Shown: positions 17,094 to 28,400, counted from the first letter of the stretch. The stretch: DNA of 64,000 nt from CAWATZ01 sp963784995 (GCA_963784995.1 CAWATZ010000006.1:744001-808000); one strand, 5' to 3'. Notes: generated by a model from the sequence alone, not told the origin. Numbers and translations: made by a program.

Positions 17094-19964
17094 TCACGCA
17101 GTGAACAACTCCGCCAGAAACCTGCCGGTGTACGACGCCTTGCAAGCTGCGACCTCCTCGGGAGTGCCACAGGCGATCAGCTGGCCTCCGTTGTGGCCGC
17201 CCTCCGGGCCGAGGTCGATGACGTGGTCGGCCGTCTTGATCACGTCCAGGTTGTGCTCGATCACCACGACCGAATGCCCGCTATCGACCAGTCGGTTCAG
17301 GCTTTGCAGGAGCCGGTCGATGTCGGCGAAGTGCAGACCCGTGGTCGGCTCGTCGAGGACGTACAAATTGTGTTTGCCGCGTTTGAGCTTGCCGAGTTCG
17401 CCGGCGAGTTTGACGCGCTGGGCTTCGCCGCCGGAGAGAATCGTCGAAGGGTGGCCGAGCTTGAGGTAGCCGAGGCCCAGTTCGTTCAGGACGGCAATCT
17501 TGCGGGCGATCGTCGGTTGGTCCGCGAAGAACTGGACGCCCTCCTCCACCGACAGATCGAGGACTTCGGCGATGTTCTTGCCCTGGTATTTGACCTCGAG
17601 GGTGTCCTGGTTGTAACGGGCCCCCTTGCAGGTGGGGCAGAGGACTTCCACGTCGGGCATGAACGAGAGCTGCGTCGTGATCGTGCCTTCGCCGGAGCAC
17701 TCCTCGCAGCGGCCGCCCTTGACGTTGAAGCTGAAGGTCGAGGCGGTGAAGCCGCGTCGTTTGGCCTCGTCGGTCTCGGCAAACAGCGTGCGAATCGCGT
17801 CATAGAAGCCGATGTAGGTCGCCGGGTTGGAACGCGAGGATCGGCCGATCGGCGACTGATCGATGTCAATCACGTCGCTGATGTGCTCGCTGCCGGTGAG
17901 TTCGTCGTGCTCGCCGGCAAGGACGCGGCTGTCGTGGAGGAGCGAATAAAGACGCTTCTGGACGATCTCGTGGATGAGCGAGCTTTTCCCCGATCCGGAG
18001 ACGCCGGTCACGCACACAAACTGTTCGCAGCGGGATTTCGACGCGGATGTTTTTGAGGTTGTTGTGACGGGCGCCGCAGACGACGATCGATTTGCCGCTG
18101 GCCGGCCGGCGCTGACCGGGGACCTGGATGGTCTTCTTGCCGCTGAGGTACTGGCCCGTCAGCGATTTGCCGTCTTGCAGGACCTTGTTCAGAGGCCCCT
18201 CGGCCACGATCTTGCCGCCATGCACTCCCGGGCCGGGACCGATTTCGAGGATGTGGTCCGCCGCCCGGATCGTGTCGGCGTCGTGCTCCACGACGATCAC
18301 CGTATTGCCCAGGTCGCGCAGCCGTTGGAGCGTCTCGATCATCTTGACGTTGTCCTTGGGGTGCAGCCCGATGCTCGGCTCGTCAAGCACGTACAGCATC
18401 CCCATGAGGCCCGAGCCGATCTGCGACGACAGCCGGATCCGCTGCGATTCGCCGCCGGAGAGGGTCGCCGAACGGCGATTCAGGCTGAGGTAATCAAGCC
18501 CGATGGCGATGAGCAGCTCGAGCCGCGTGGTCACTTCACGCACGATCGTCTCGGCGATCGCCCGCTGCCTGGCCGTGGGCTGGATCGATTTCAGGAATGC
18601 GAGCACGTCGGCCAGGTGCATCTGGCCTACGTCGTAGAGGTTGCGACCGCCGATGGTCACCAGGCGACGGGCGCGCTTCAGGCGGGCGCCGCCGCATTCG
18701 GGACAGTCGTATTCCACCATCACCTTCTTCAGGTATTCGTCCATGCCGGCGTTGGACGTGCCCTGCTTGCGATATTGCCGGTAGTGATGCTCCAGTTGCG
18801 TCGATGACGCCGTTGAACTTGATCTTCTTGCCGGCGTGCTGCTGCCCGTATTTCGCCCCCGGCGGCACCAGGACCTCGAACTGCTCCCCTTTCGTTCCAT
18901 ACAGCAGTACCTGTATGTGCTCCTCGGCCAGTTCCTGATAGGGGACGTCGAGGCTGAATCCGTAGTGTGCGGCGAGACTGTACAGCAGCCGGCCGCCCCA
19001 GCTGTCGCGGCTGTTGCTCAGCGCGGCAGTGACGAACGCCCCCTCGTTCAGCGTCCGCTTCGGATCGGGGACCAGCAGCGACGGGTGTACCCGCATGGCC
19101 GTGCCGATGCCGGAACAGGTTGGACATGCGCCCGCGGGGTCGTTGAACGTGAACTGGAAGGCCTGCATCTCGCCGGCGACGAGCCGATGGCGGGCGCAGC
19201 CGAAGCCGTCGTAAAACTTCCTGTGCTTGTCGCCCAGCTGCTTCGGCTTGACGATGTGAAAGCCAAGCAGCCCGTCGCCGAGCTTCAGTCCGTGTTCCAG
19301 CGACGTGACCACCTGCTGGTCGATTCCTGGGCCGACGACAAACGTATCGATCACGGCTTCGACCACATGCTCCCGATCTTCGTCGAGGTCGATGTGCTCT
19401 CCCAGGTCGCGCGGCTTGCCGTCGATCCGCGCCCGCCGGTAGCCGTTGACCCGGATGAGGTCGAAGAGGTACTCGTAATCCTCGCCGTGGATCTTGTAGA
19501 CCGGGGCCCGCACCTCGACCTCCGTCGCCTTTGGGCAAGGACAGCACGTGTTCCATCATCTGATGGGGCGTGCGAATGACGAGCGCCTCGCCGCACAGGG
19601 GGCAGTGCGGCGTCCCCATCGTGGCGAACAGCATGCGCAGGTAGTCGGAGATGTCGGTCATCGTGCCGACGGTGGACCGGGGGTTGGAGCCGACGGTTTT
19701 CTGATCGATGGACACGACCGGCGACAACCCGTTGACGAAATCGACGTCCGGCTTTTTCAATTGCCCGACGAACCGCTTGGCGAAGGTGGACATCGACGCC
19801 AGCAAGCGCCGCTGCCCTTCGGCGTAGATCGTGTCGAAGGCGAGCGACGACTTGCCGGACCCGCTCATGCCGGTGACGACGATCAGCTTGTCGCGCGGGA
19901 TCTCCACGTCGACGTTTTGCAGGTTGTTCTCGCGCGCGCCCTGGATCTGAATGGTCGTTCGCAT
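17094..19964 (-). CDS. uvrA: UvrA excinuclease subunit, three frameshifts
   Basis: About 956 residues after correction, normal for UvrA. The N-terminal ATPase has VVTGMSGSGKSSLAFDTIYA, the second has VCVTGVSGSGKSSLIHEIV. Signatures ATLSGGESQRIRLSSQIGSG and TILSGGEAQRVKLAGELGKL and Walker B motifs YVLDEPSIGLHPKDN and YVLDEPTTGLHFADI are all present. Zinc modules are CPLCGEAL, CPECGGARLKR and CEECSGEGTITTQ...CPTCKGARYN. UvrA scans DNA for bulky damage with UvrB. Single extra bases at about 18045, 18805 and 19530 split it into four frames. The flanking residues join cleanly, so assembly error is as likely as decay. It follows the nucleotidyltransferase gene by two bases. Confidence 0.9.
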
Positions 19965-19966
19965 AT

Positions 19967-20920
19967 TTAGACGTTGAAGAAATAGGCCGGCTCCTCGACC
20001 CGTTCCAGGCTGCGCTTCGTCAGCTTGAAGGGAGCGGAGACTTTTTCCAGCAACCCTTTGCGCTCCAGCCACTCGCACGCGGACTCCAGGTGCCACGGGT
20101 GCACCTGCGAGAACGCGAAGTGGTCGCTCATCTCCGACAGGGGGACGACGCGGTTCTGCTTCTTGAGGTAGTCGAGCAGCGGTTTCAGGTGGGCCTGGTA
20201 ATGCGTGTCGAGATATCCGTCGATCGCGTCGAGCGCTTTGGACAGGACGCGCCGGTTCTTGCGCTTCGCCAGCACGTCGAGGTAGATCGTCTGGAACAGC
20301 TCCGGGGCCCCTTCGATCGCCCGGTAGATGACGTCCTGTTCCCACACCTGGCCCTGGCGGATGATCTCGGTATGGGCCACGCTGTGGGCGGCCCCCAGGA
20401 TTTCCTGCGCCGCCAGCTCGAGGTCGCCCTTGACGTCCAGGCGCTTCCGCGCATGCCGGGAGGCGTGGATGGTCCACGTCGAGAAGGTCAGGAGTTCTCG
20501 CTCCCGGTCCTTGGTCGCGACGCTGTCGGCCTGCTTGAACCACGTGTCGATGGACGGGTCCTTGCTGTAAACGACCTGGCGCACGGCGAAGAAGTTACAG
20601 GAAAACGCCGTCCGCGACGCCCCTTCGACCATCTTCTTGAACCGGCTGCGCGGGATCACCTCGGCGTGAATGTTGATGCCGTTTTCGACCAGGATGCGGA
20701 AGACCCGCTCGTCATCGCCGTCGCTCGGCAAGCGCCGGCTGACGCCGTCGGCCTCGATGATCCACAGACCCAGCGATTCGCGCTGCCAGATCGTTTCCTC
20801 CGCCAGGCTCCCCACCAGGACGATGGCGAGCACGTAACGATCCTCCGCGATCCGCTCGATCAGCTGATTCAAGGCGGCCTGGAAGCGAGCGACTTTTTCA
20901 ACGTCGTCTTTCTTGGTCAT
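19967..20920 (-). CDS. Nucleotidyltransferase-like protein
   Basis: 317 residues from ATG 20920. The N-terminus has YVLAIVLVGSLAEETIWQRE, a GS motif followed by acidic residues, then GINIHAEVIPRSRFKKMVEG. The C-terminal half is helical (TFSTWTIHASRHARKRLDVK, IYLDVLAKRKNRRVLSKALD) and ends in a winged-helix-like segment (WHLESACEWLERKGLLEKVS). I recall proteins with this layout annotated as nucleotidyltransferase domain proteins of unknown function. It sits directly before uvrA, so the two are probably co-transcribed. A link to DNA repair is only positional. Confidence 0.65.
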   Translation of the reverse strand: MTKKDDVEKVARFQAALNQLIERIAEDRYVLAIVLVGSLAEETIWQRESLGLWIIEADGVSRRLPSDGDDERVFRILVENGINIHAEVIPRSRFKKMVEGASRTAFSCNFFAVRQVVYSKDPSIDTWFKQADSVATKDRERELLTFSTWTIHASRHARKRLDVKGDLELAAQEILGAAHSVAHTEIIRQGQVWEQDVIYRAIEGAPELFQTIYLDVLAKRKNRRVLSKALDAIDGYLDTHYQAHLKPLLDYLKKQNRVVPLSEMSDHFAFSQVHPWHLESACEWLERKGLLEKVSAPFKLTKRSLERVEEPAYFFNV

Positions 20921-21058
20921 GGAGTTCGCCTCGGGTTGGTACGCAACGGGACAAGGCGACATTTTAGCCACCTGGTTGCTCCCCCGGAATGTCAGTAAGC
21001 CGGCTTCAGGGAAAAGGCAGGTCCGGACGGGGATGCCACGGATTGGAATGCAAAACGA

Positions 21059-21120
21059 CAACGAGCCGGGAGCGTCAGCGACGGGTTCCGTTCCCCGTCG
21101 CTGATGCTTCCGGCTCGTTG
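21059..21120. repeat. Palindrome of the CGAGCCGG family
   Basis: Arms CAACGAGCCGGGAGCGTCAG... (21059-21085) and its near-complement at 21093-21120, with two mismatches and a 7-base loop. Placed just after the PDZ gene, where it could end transcription. Similar sequence is common in planctomycete genomes as I recall them. Confidence 0.75.
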
Positions 21121-21127
21121 CCAGCCC

Positions 21128-21517
21128 TCAGTAGGGCGGCCAGTACGAGGTCACCACCCGGGCATCCACGCCAATCCGCCCACCAACGGGGTAGACGTAC
21201 GTGGTGACCACCTCCGAGGTTTTCCGGAGAAGGACCGTCAGGCGAGCGCTGTAGCCGGCCGACCCCAGAGCATGCTGGAAGGCCGGCAGGGTCTCCACGC
21301 GCACGCCATTGACCTCGACGATCCGATCTCCCACCTCTAGCCCCGCTCGGTAAGCGGGACCCGCCGGCTGAACGTAAACGATCTCGATCATCCGGCCTTG
21401 CGGATACAGCTCCGGTGGACGCAAACTGGTCTGCTGTCCATGCAAGACCGTCGTCGCCACCAGGAACAACGCCAGGGCGACCACCACCGCAACTCCAAAC
21501 CGGTGCTTGGCGAACAT
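21128..21517 (-). CDS. Exported small PDZ-domain protein
   Basis: 129 residues. A signal peptide (FGVAVVVALALFLVATTVLH) is followed by a single PDZ domain: IEIVYVQPAGPAYRAGLEVG, DRIVEVNGVRVETL and ARLTVLLRKTSEVV. This gives the ligand-groove beta strand and the GDxIxxVNG loop. There is no protease domain, so it should act as a periplasmic peptide-binding adaptor rather than a DegP-type enzyme. It is single and diverges from the flavin reductase gene; the 301-bp gap between them (21518-21818) shows no gene I can support. Confidence 0.8.
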   Translation of the reverse strand: MFAKHRFGVAVVVALALFLVATTVLHGQQTSLRPPELYPQGRMIEIVYVQPAGPAYRAGLEVGDRIVEVNGVRVETLPAFQHALGSAGYSARLTVLLRKTSEVVTTYVYPVGGRIGVDARVVTSYWPPY

Positions 21518-21818
21518 GGTTCACCTCTCTTTCCGGTCCTTCCACAACAGAAGGCGCTGGTTTGTCCAGGTTGTTTCCCGATTGACTGTGAAGCAAAGAG
21601 CGTGCCTTCCGCGACCCGGAAACTGGCCCAGCGTTTGCTCCCTGATACTTGCAGCGAATTCACCTGCTCCGACCAGCCGGTTTCCGCCTCGGAGGTTCTG
21701 TGCGAGAGGCCAAAGCCGCCCACAAGGATGCCACTTCCGCACACCCCCGAGGTCACACGTGCTGGAAGCAGGAGCGAGACGATCCTCGAAACCGTCGCCC
21801 AGGCAAAGGTCCGAATTG

Positions 21819-22442
21819 ATGCTCCATCCGAAACCCCCTCCGAGCAACGTCCCTGGCCTGGTTGACCTGCCAACCGACCAGCCGATCTGGGACCGCTTCT
21901 TCACCGTGGCGCCGCTGGTCCTGGTGGGCAGCAAGGAACAGGCGGGCGTCTACAACCTCGCTCCCAAGCACCTGGCGATGCCGCTGGGCTGGGAGAACTA
22001 CTTCGGTTTCGTCTGCAGTCCCCGGCACAGCACCTACCACAACGTCGCCGCTCACCGGGCATTCACGGTCAGCTACCCCCGACCGTCGCAGGTGCTGCTG
22101 ACCAGCCTGGCGGCCGCCCCGCGCTGTGAGGATCGGTCCAAGCCGACCCTGCTTGCTTTGCCGACCTTCCCCGCCCGCCAGGTGGACGGCGTGCTGGTGC
22201 GGGATTGCTACCTGTACCTGGAATGCACCGTGGAGCGCATCCTGGACGGCTTCGGACCCAATAGTCTGATCATCGGCAAGGTGGTAGCGGCAGCCGCGGA
22301 CGAGAATGCCCTGCGCCGCCATGAACAGGACGAGGGGGAGCAGCTCCTGCACGCTCCCCTGCTGGCGTACCTCAGTCCCGGGCGCTTCGCGGAGGTCCGG
22401 CAGACGGTCGCGTTTCCGTTCCCGAAGGATTTCACACGGTGA
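21819..22442 (+). CDS. Flavin reductase-like FMN-binding protein
   Basis: 207 residues from ATG 21819. The pattern WDRFFTVAPLVLVGSKEQAG, VYNLAPKHLAMPLGWENYFG, then HNVAAHRAFTVSYPRPSQVL matches the split-barrel flavin reductase or nitroreductase-associated FMN-binding fold, where the TVAPLVLVG strand replaces the usual PR.VAL.TT. It should bind FMN and pass electrons or act as a flavoprotein hydroxylase partner. It is followed 16 bases later by the M20 peptidase, so they may share a transcript. Confidence 0.75.
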   Translation: MLHPKPPPSNVPGLVDLPTDQPIWDRFFTVAPLVLVGSKEQAGVYNLAPKHLAMPLGWENYFGFVCSPRHSTYHNVAAHRAFTVSYPRPSQVLLTSLAAAPRCEDRSKPTLLALPTFPARQVDGVLVRDCYLYLECTVERILDGFGPNSLIIGKVVAAAADENALRRHEQDEGEQLLHAPLLAYLSPGRFAEVRQTVAFPFPKDFTR

Positions 22443-22457
22443 TGGAAGGATCGGCCC

Positions 22458-23707
22458 ATGACTGCGCCACAGCCCGACGAGATCCTGAACTACCTCCGCC
22501 AGCAAAGCCCGGCCATGGTCGAACTGCTGTGCCGGCTGGCCCGGATCGAGTCTCCGTCCGGCGACCGAGTGGCGATCGATAAGGTGCTGCGCATCCTCAG
22601 CGCCGAGCTGGAACAGGCCGGGATGCAGGTCCATCGGTTCCGCGGTCGCAACCAGGGGGACTTCCTCTGCGCTCGTCCGCCCCGACCGACGAGCCGCCGG
22701 GTTTATCCCGGCGGAAAGACCGCCGGGATAAACCCGGCGGCTCGTACGTCTGCGAAACCTCAGCCGCTCCAGCTTCTGATCGGTCACTGCGACACCGTCT
22801 GGCCCGTGGGCACCATGGAGCGCGTGCCGGTCCGGGTGGAAGGCAACCTGGTGCTGGGGCCCGGCGTCTTTGACATGAAGGGCGGCCTGGTGCAGATGCT
22901 TTATGCCCTGCGCACTCTGAAGGACCTGAACCTGGTGCCGGCGGCTGTGCCCGTGGCGGTGATTACCTCGGACGAGGAGATCGGCAGCCTGGATTCGACG
23001 CCGCTGCTGCGACGGCTGGCCCGCCGCTCGGCCCGGGCGTTCATCCTCGAGCCATCGTTCGGGCCACGGGGGTGTCTCAAGACCGGCCGCAAGGGCGTCG
23101 GCAGTTTTGAGGTTGTTGTCCGGGGCCGGGCCGCTCACGCCGGGGTCAACCCGCAGGAAGGGGTGAGCGCCATCCTGGAGATGTCGCACCAGATCCAGCG
23201 GCTGTTCGCGCTCAACGACCCGGCCCGCGGAGTCACGGTCAACGTCGGCACCGTGGACGGCGGCTTGCGTCCCAACGTGGTCGCGCCCGAGGTTCGGGCC
23301 ACCGTGGACGTGCGCGTGCCGACCGTGGAGGACGGCGACCGGATCGCGGCGGCCCTGCGCGCCTGGTGCCGGTCAACCCCCGAACGTCGATCGAGGTCCA
23401 GGGAGGCTTCGAGCATCCACCGATGGAGCCGACGCCCCGCAATCAGGCGCTCTGGCGCCAGGCCCGAGACCTGGGCCTGCTGCTGGGTCTGGAGCTGGAA
23501 CAGGCCACGGTCGGCGGGGCCTCGGACGGCAACACCACCAGCCAGTACGTGGCCACGCTGGATGGACTCGGCGCCGTCGGCGACGGGGCCCACGCCACTC
23601 ACGAGCAGGTGCAGATCGACCAGCTGGCCCGGCGTGCTGCCCTGCTGGTCTTGCTGCTCCTCGCGCCCCTGGCACCCTCGGGAGGTAACCATGATCCGCA
23701 TTCGTGA
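22458..23707 (+). CDS. M20 metallopeptidase (carboxypeptidase G2-like), one frameshift
   Basis: About 415 residues. Di-zinc site: IGHCDTVWP (His), GVFDMKGG (bridging Asp), TSDEEIGS (catalytic Glu-Glu), ILEPS (Glu), and near the C-terminus GDGAHATHEQVQID (His). The dimerisation lid (RGRAAHAGVNPQEGVSAI) is intact. M20 enzymes cleave terminal amino acids or acyl groups from small amides. A missing base near 23372 shifts the frame; the second frame carries VNPRTSIEVQGGFEHPPMEP to the stop. A 57-bp palindrome (22689-22745) adds about 19 in-frame residues between two early strands. The stop overlaps the next start by 17 bases. Confidence 0.85.
22689..22745. repeat. In-gene palindrome, GCCGCCGGGTTTATCCCG family, copy 1
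   Basis: Perfect 26-bp arms (22689-22714, 22720-22745) and loop AAAGA, lying inside the M20 gene and translated as SRRVYPGGKTAGINPAA. Nearly the same 57 bases recur at 32256-32318 inside a kinase gene. Two copies in different genes show that the unit spreads. Confidence 0.9.
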
Positions 23708-25274
23708 CGCCGTCGTCACCGACGCCCCGGCCATCCGCGACATTTTCCTGGCCTGCTACGGGACCGATTATCCCTACCAGGAGTATTACGACGTCCGCTC
23801 CCTGTCCCGGATGATCGCCTCCGAGGACACGCTGATCCTGGTGGCCGAGATGGGCGACCGGGTGGTCGGCACGGGGTCGGTGCTGCTGGAGGTGGGAGCC
23901 TTTGCCGACCTGGTCGGCGAGTTTGGCCGGCTGGCCGTTCATCCCGAGGCGCAGCACCTGGGCGTGGGCGGCCGGCTGATGGAGGCACGGTTGCAGCGGG
24001 TCCAGGACCGGCTGCACGTCGGGCTGACCGAGACCCGGATCAGCCATCCCCATGCCCTGAAGATCACCGAGGCCCACGGTTTTTCCGTGGTTGGCTTCAT
24101 GCCTCTCAAGATGCGCCTGGCACGGCGAGAAAGCCTGATGCTGCTGGTCCGCTACTTCGACAATGCTCTGCTGCTGCGCAAGAATCATCCCCGGATCATT
24201 CCCGAGGTCCATCCCCTGGCCACCCTGGCGCTGGAGCACTGCTCGCTCCATCCCGACGCCATTGTCGATGAGGAATCGCCTGCTTACCCTTCCGGGGCCA
24301 AGTACGACATTGAGGAGTTGACTGCCGAGGGCTACGCACCGCTGCTGCGCATCGAGCGCGGCCGGGTGCATCGCCGGGAAATCTTCGGACCCTTGCGGCT
24401 GCACTACGGTTTCTTCAAGCTCCGGACCGGCAAGTCGCGCTATCTGCTGGCACGCGAACAGGGCCAGATCGCCGGGGCCATCGGCGTTATTCTGGATCCC
24501 GTGGAAAAGGTGGCCCGCGTCTTTGAACTGATCGCGGTCCACGACCAGGTGATCCGGCCGCTGCTGAGCAGTCTGGAGTGGCACTGCCAGCACAAGTGGG
24601 GGATGGAGTATGTCGAGGTCGATGTCTCCGCACACAGTCCGCGGATGCAGCGAACGCTGCTGGAGCTGGGCTTTGTTCCGGCCGCGTTCGTGCCGGCCCT
24701 GGTCTTTCACCAGGTCGAGCGTCTGGACGTGGTCAAGATGGTGCGCCTGCTGGTGGCGCAAGATCCCGGTCTTCCCCCGGCCGACCGACCGCGTGCCCGG
24801 GCCGTGGCCGGCCCGGTGCTGCGCCAGCTGGTCGGGCAGGCGATCCTGCCGCGGATCGCCGCGGCGGTGCAGGAATTGCCGCTGTTCGCGGGGTTGCAAC
24901 CTGAACAGGTTCATCGGCTGGCGGGATGTTGCTCGGTGGCGACCTTTGCGCCGGGCGAGGTGATCTTTCAGGCAGGGGCTATCGGCCAGGATGCGTACGT
25001 TCTGCTGCAGGGCGAAGCGGCCATCAGCGTGAAGGGTGCCCAGGGCCCGGTGGGGACCGTGCAGGCGGGCGAACAGCTGGGCGAAATCTCGCTGCTGACC
25101 CGGCAACCGCACTCGGCCACGGCCACCGCAAAAACAGCGGTCGAGGCCGCCCGACTGGGACACCAGGACCTGAGCGAACTGATACGCCTGCGACCGGACA
25201 TTGCTTTGGTGATCTACCGCAACCTGGCCCTCGGTCTGGCTCAGAAGCTGCAGCGAGCCAACGATCAGCGGTGA
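23691..25274 (+). CDS. GNAT acetyltransferase repeats plus cyclic-nucleotide-binding domain
   Basis: 527 residues; GGAGGT precedes ATG 23691. The N-terminal GNAT domain (about 1-150) has VVGTGSVLLEVGAF and the acetyl-CoA loop LAVHPEAQHLGVGGRLME. A second, degenerate GNAT-like region (about 215-345) has YLLAREQGQIAGAIGVILD and VEVDVSAHSPRMQRTLLELG. The C-terminus (about 390-510) is a Crp-type cNMP-binding barrel: FAPGEVIFQAGAIGQDAYVL, GEQLGEISLLTRQPHSATA. Such fusions suggest acetylation under ligand control, as in mycobacterial Pat. The barrel lacks the usual PxR arginine in GEISLLTRQPHSATATA, so cAMP binding is uncertain. Confidence 0.8.
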   Translation: MIRIRDAVVTDAPAIRDIFLACYGTDYPYQEYYDVRSLSRMIASEDTLILVAEMGDRVVGTGSVLLEVGAFADLVGEFGRLAVHPEAQHLGVGGRLMEARLQRVQDRLHVGLTETRISHPHALKITEAHGFSVVGFMPLKMRLARRESLMLLVRYFDNALLLRKNHPRIIPEVHPLATLALEHCSLHPDAIVDEESPAYPSGAKYDIEELTAEGYAPLLRIERGRVHRREIFGPLRLHYGFFKLRTGKSRYLLAREQGQIAGAIGVILDPVEKVARVFELIAVHDQVIRPLLSSLEWHCQHKWGMEYVEVDVSAHSPRMQRTLLELGFVPAAFVPALVFHQVERLDVVKMVRLLVAQDPGLPPADRPRARAVAGPVLRQLVGQAILPRIAAAVQELPLFAGLQPEQVHRLAGCCSVATFAPGEVIFQAGAIGQDAYVLLQGEAAISVKGAQGPVGTVQAGEQLGEISLLTRQPHSATATAKTAVEAARLGHQDLSELIRLRPDIALVIYRNLALGLAQKLQRANDQR

Positions 25275-25461
25275 TTGGTCTTGGTGAAGAAGAGAAAGAG
25301 TAAGATAAAGAGGAAGATTAGGAAGAAGATTAAGAGCAGGATTAAGAGAAAGAGTAAGAAGGTCAGCCCCACGGTGTCCTACTGTTGCTCTTGCTCTTTC
25401 TCTTAATCCTCTTCCTAATCCTAATCTTCATCTTACTCTTTCTCTTCTTCAAACCAATCAC
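25271..25461. repeat. 191-bp purine/pyrimidine palindrome between convergent genes
   Basis: An imperfect inverted repeat running from the stop of the GNAT/cNMP gene to the stop of the WD40 kinase. The left half is almost all A and G (AAGAGAAAGAGTAAGATAAA), the right half almost all C and T. It ends GTGATTGGT / AACCAATCAC, so both TGA stops belong to the arms. It could fold as a hairpin in either transcript or form triplex DNA. Confidence 0.8.
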
Positions 25462-28400
25462 TCCGCCCTGGTGGCGGTGTACTCGGGCAATTGCCAGATG
25501 CGGACCATCTTGTCACGGCCGCCGGACACAGCCAGCCGGCCGTTGGGAGAGAAGTTGATGCCGAGGGTTTGCTGCGTCTTGCCCTGCGCATCCTGGTGCT
25601 TGCCCAGCCGGAGCAGTTCCTCGCCGTTGGCGGTGCGGATGAGCCGGACGGTGCCGTCGTAAGCTCCGGCCAGCAGGAATCGGCCATCGGGGTTGAAGAC
25701 GGCAGCGCCAATGCCGGTAGTGTCCTTCACCTCGATCTTGCGGACCTCGTCCGTGGCCAGGTCCCACAGCTGGATGTTTTTTCCATCAATGGTAGCCGCG
25801 AGCCGGCCATCCGGAGAGACGTCCACTCGCCAGACGGTCCCTCCCTGGATCTTCTGAGAGAGCGGCTGGTCCTCCGCCAGGTTCCACAACTTGATAACCT
25901 TGGCTCCCTCCTTCATCCCTGGCTGGGGCTTTTCCGTGCCCCCGGTGACGAAGCGCTTGCTGCCGGGCACAAAGGCCACCGTCAGGGCCCGGTCCGTGTA
26001 CGCCTGCCAGGATTTCAGTGGCGGACCGCCCTTGTCGACGTCCCAGAGCTTGACGGTCCCGTCCATGGACGCCGTCAGCAGCCGCTTTCCATCTGCCGAG
26101 CAACTGACCCACTCGACACTGGCCTTGTGCCCCTCGAATTTGCGAATCTCTTTGCCCGTCTCCAGGTCCCAGAGGCGAGCGGTTTTGTCCCCGCTGGCCG
26201 TGATGGCTCGCTGGCCGTCCGGCAAGGCAATCAGACCGCGGAGCTTGCCGGTGTGGCCCTTGAATTGCCGGATCAGCTTGCCGGTCGTCACGTCCCAACG
26301 GCCCATCGTCTTGTCCAGGCTGCTGGAGATCACGTGCCGGCCATCGGGCAAGAAGACCACTTGCTCAATCGCTTCCGTATGGCCGGCCAGCAGCCGGGTC
26401 TCGCCAACGTAGATGCCCGCGGCCGATGGGGGCAGCTGCCACAGCAGGATGATCCTGTCCGCGCCGCCGCTGGCCACGTGCCGGCCATCCGGTGAGACAG
26501 CCACGTCCAGGACTTGCCCCAGATGACCACGCAACAGCTGGCGCTGTTTGCCGCTGGTCGTTTCCCACAGCCGGATGAGACCATCCTCGCCGCCACCCAG
26601 AACGTGCTTGCCGTTGGCGGTGAACGTCGCGGCAGAGACCTTGTCCGTCGGCGGATCGAGAGACCGGGTCTTCTTGGTTTCCAGGTTCCAGCACAAGACC
26701 TCCGGCCCACAGGCCAGGACGACTTGCTTGCCGTCGTTGGCGAACTTGACCCGGTGGACGGGACCGGGGGTTTTGATCTTGGCGATTTCCTTGCCTGTAT
26801 CGATGTCCCAGAGCCGGGCAGTCTGATCGTCGCCGCCGGAGACGGCGAAGCGGCCATCGTGGGACACGTCCACTCCGAACACCGCTCCCTGGTGCCCCTC
26901 GAGCCGTTTCAATTCCTTGCCGGGCTTCTCGGCAGTCCCGATGTCCCACAGGCGCACGGTCCCATCCTTGCTCGCGGACAGGAAGTGATCACCATCCGGC
27001 TTGCAGGCGACGCTGTAGACCCGGTCCGCATGACCGGCGAACTGCTTCATCTCCTCGCCCGTGACCAGGTTCCACAGCCGGATCGATTTGTCAGCACTGC
27101 AGGTCAGGGCACGCTGGCCATCCGGCAGCACGGCGACGCCGTACACGGTGCCGTGGTGGCCGGCGAACTGGCGCAGATCCTTCCCGGTGGCCACCTCCCA
27201 CAGACGCAGGGTGTGGTCCCGGCTTGCCGAGAGCAGCCACTTGCCGTCTGGAGTGAAGCAAACCGCCTCGACTTCCTTCTCGTGACCGGCCAGCTGCTGC
27301 AGCGGCTTGATCTCCGGCAATTCGACAGGAACGGGGGGATTCGGCCGGACCTGGGCCCCCGGATCACCCTTCCCCGGATCCTTGCCCTGCCCAGGCCCCG
27401 GATTCACGACCACTTGCTGCCCTGGCGCCGAGGATTGACTCCACAACCAGGCCAGCCCCACTCCGAGCCCCACCAGGAGCAGCAGGGCCGCACCTGACAG
27501 GATCAGGATCAGCGGCATTTTGGAACCGCCCGCCAATTTGACCTTCGGGGAGGTCCTGTCACCGTCCTCCTCTGGTTCAGCCACTTTTTCAAGGGTGGTC
27601 GGCTCCGCGCTGGCAGGCCGGGCACCCGCTTCCCGAAGGGCGGCCGGGTTCCGCGGTCGATTCCGGCCGGTCTTGTGAATGCGCGAGGCCGACTGGATGG
27701 CCGGCGAGGGCGGCGCCAGGTCCGCCTCCTCCTCGGGCCGGCTGGGTTCCGCCAGGGTCGGCTCCGTCGGCGCAGGCGTCTCGGCCTCGGCCGCCGTTCG
27801 GGAACTCCCCGGAGCGCTGCCGTTGTCGCGTTTGTCCAGCCCGGACCATCCCCGGGTGCGCGACCCGGACTTGCTTGTGGCCGGGTTGGGCGTCCGCGAG
27901 CTTGCTTCGTCACCGCTGCGGGGCTTGCCGAGCCGGCTTCCCGACGGCGAATCGTTGCGCAGCAGGTTGCGGATGGCGGGCGGCCAGGTGGGCATCTCGG
28001 AATCGTCCGGCGGTGGGATCGGCGTCTCGGTCCAGGGCACCAGGGCCGCGGCCACCTCGGCGGGCGTCTGCGGACGGTGGGCAGGGTCCTTTTCCAGCAG
28101 GCCGGCGACCAGGTCGTCGATCTCCTGCGGCACGTCGCCGCAAACCTCGCGAATGCGCGTCGGGGTCAGGAACTGATGCATCATCAGCTTCTGGTGGGTC
28201 GGTTTGCCGGCAAAGGGCGTCTCGCCGGCCAGCAGGAAATAGAAGGTGACGCCGAGGCTGTACAGGTCGGCGCGGATGTCGGCCCCGGTGCTGTTGATGG
28301 CCTGCTCGGGGGCCATGTAGTCGGCCGTGCCCAGCATGCTGTGGGCGTCGTGATCGCGGGTGAGGTTGTCCTCGCTGTCGAGGAAGAAGCGGGCCAGGCC

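Noticed and set aside
25271..25461. ORF-coding repeat or coiled-coil gene
   Set aside because: The purine-rich strand has stops in the useful frames and sits exactly between two stop codons.
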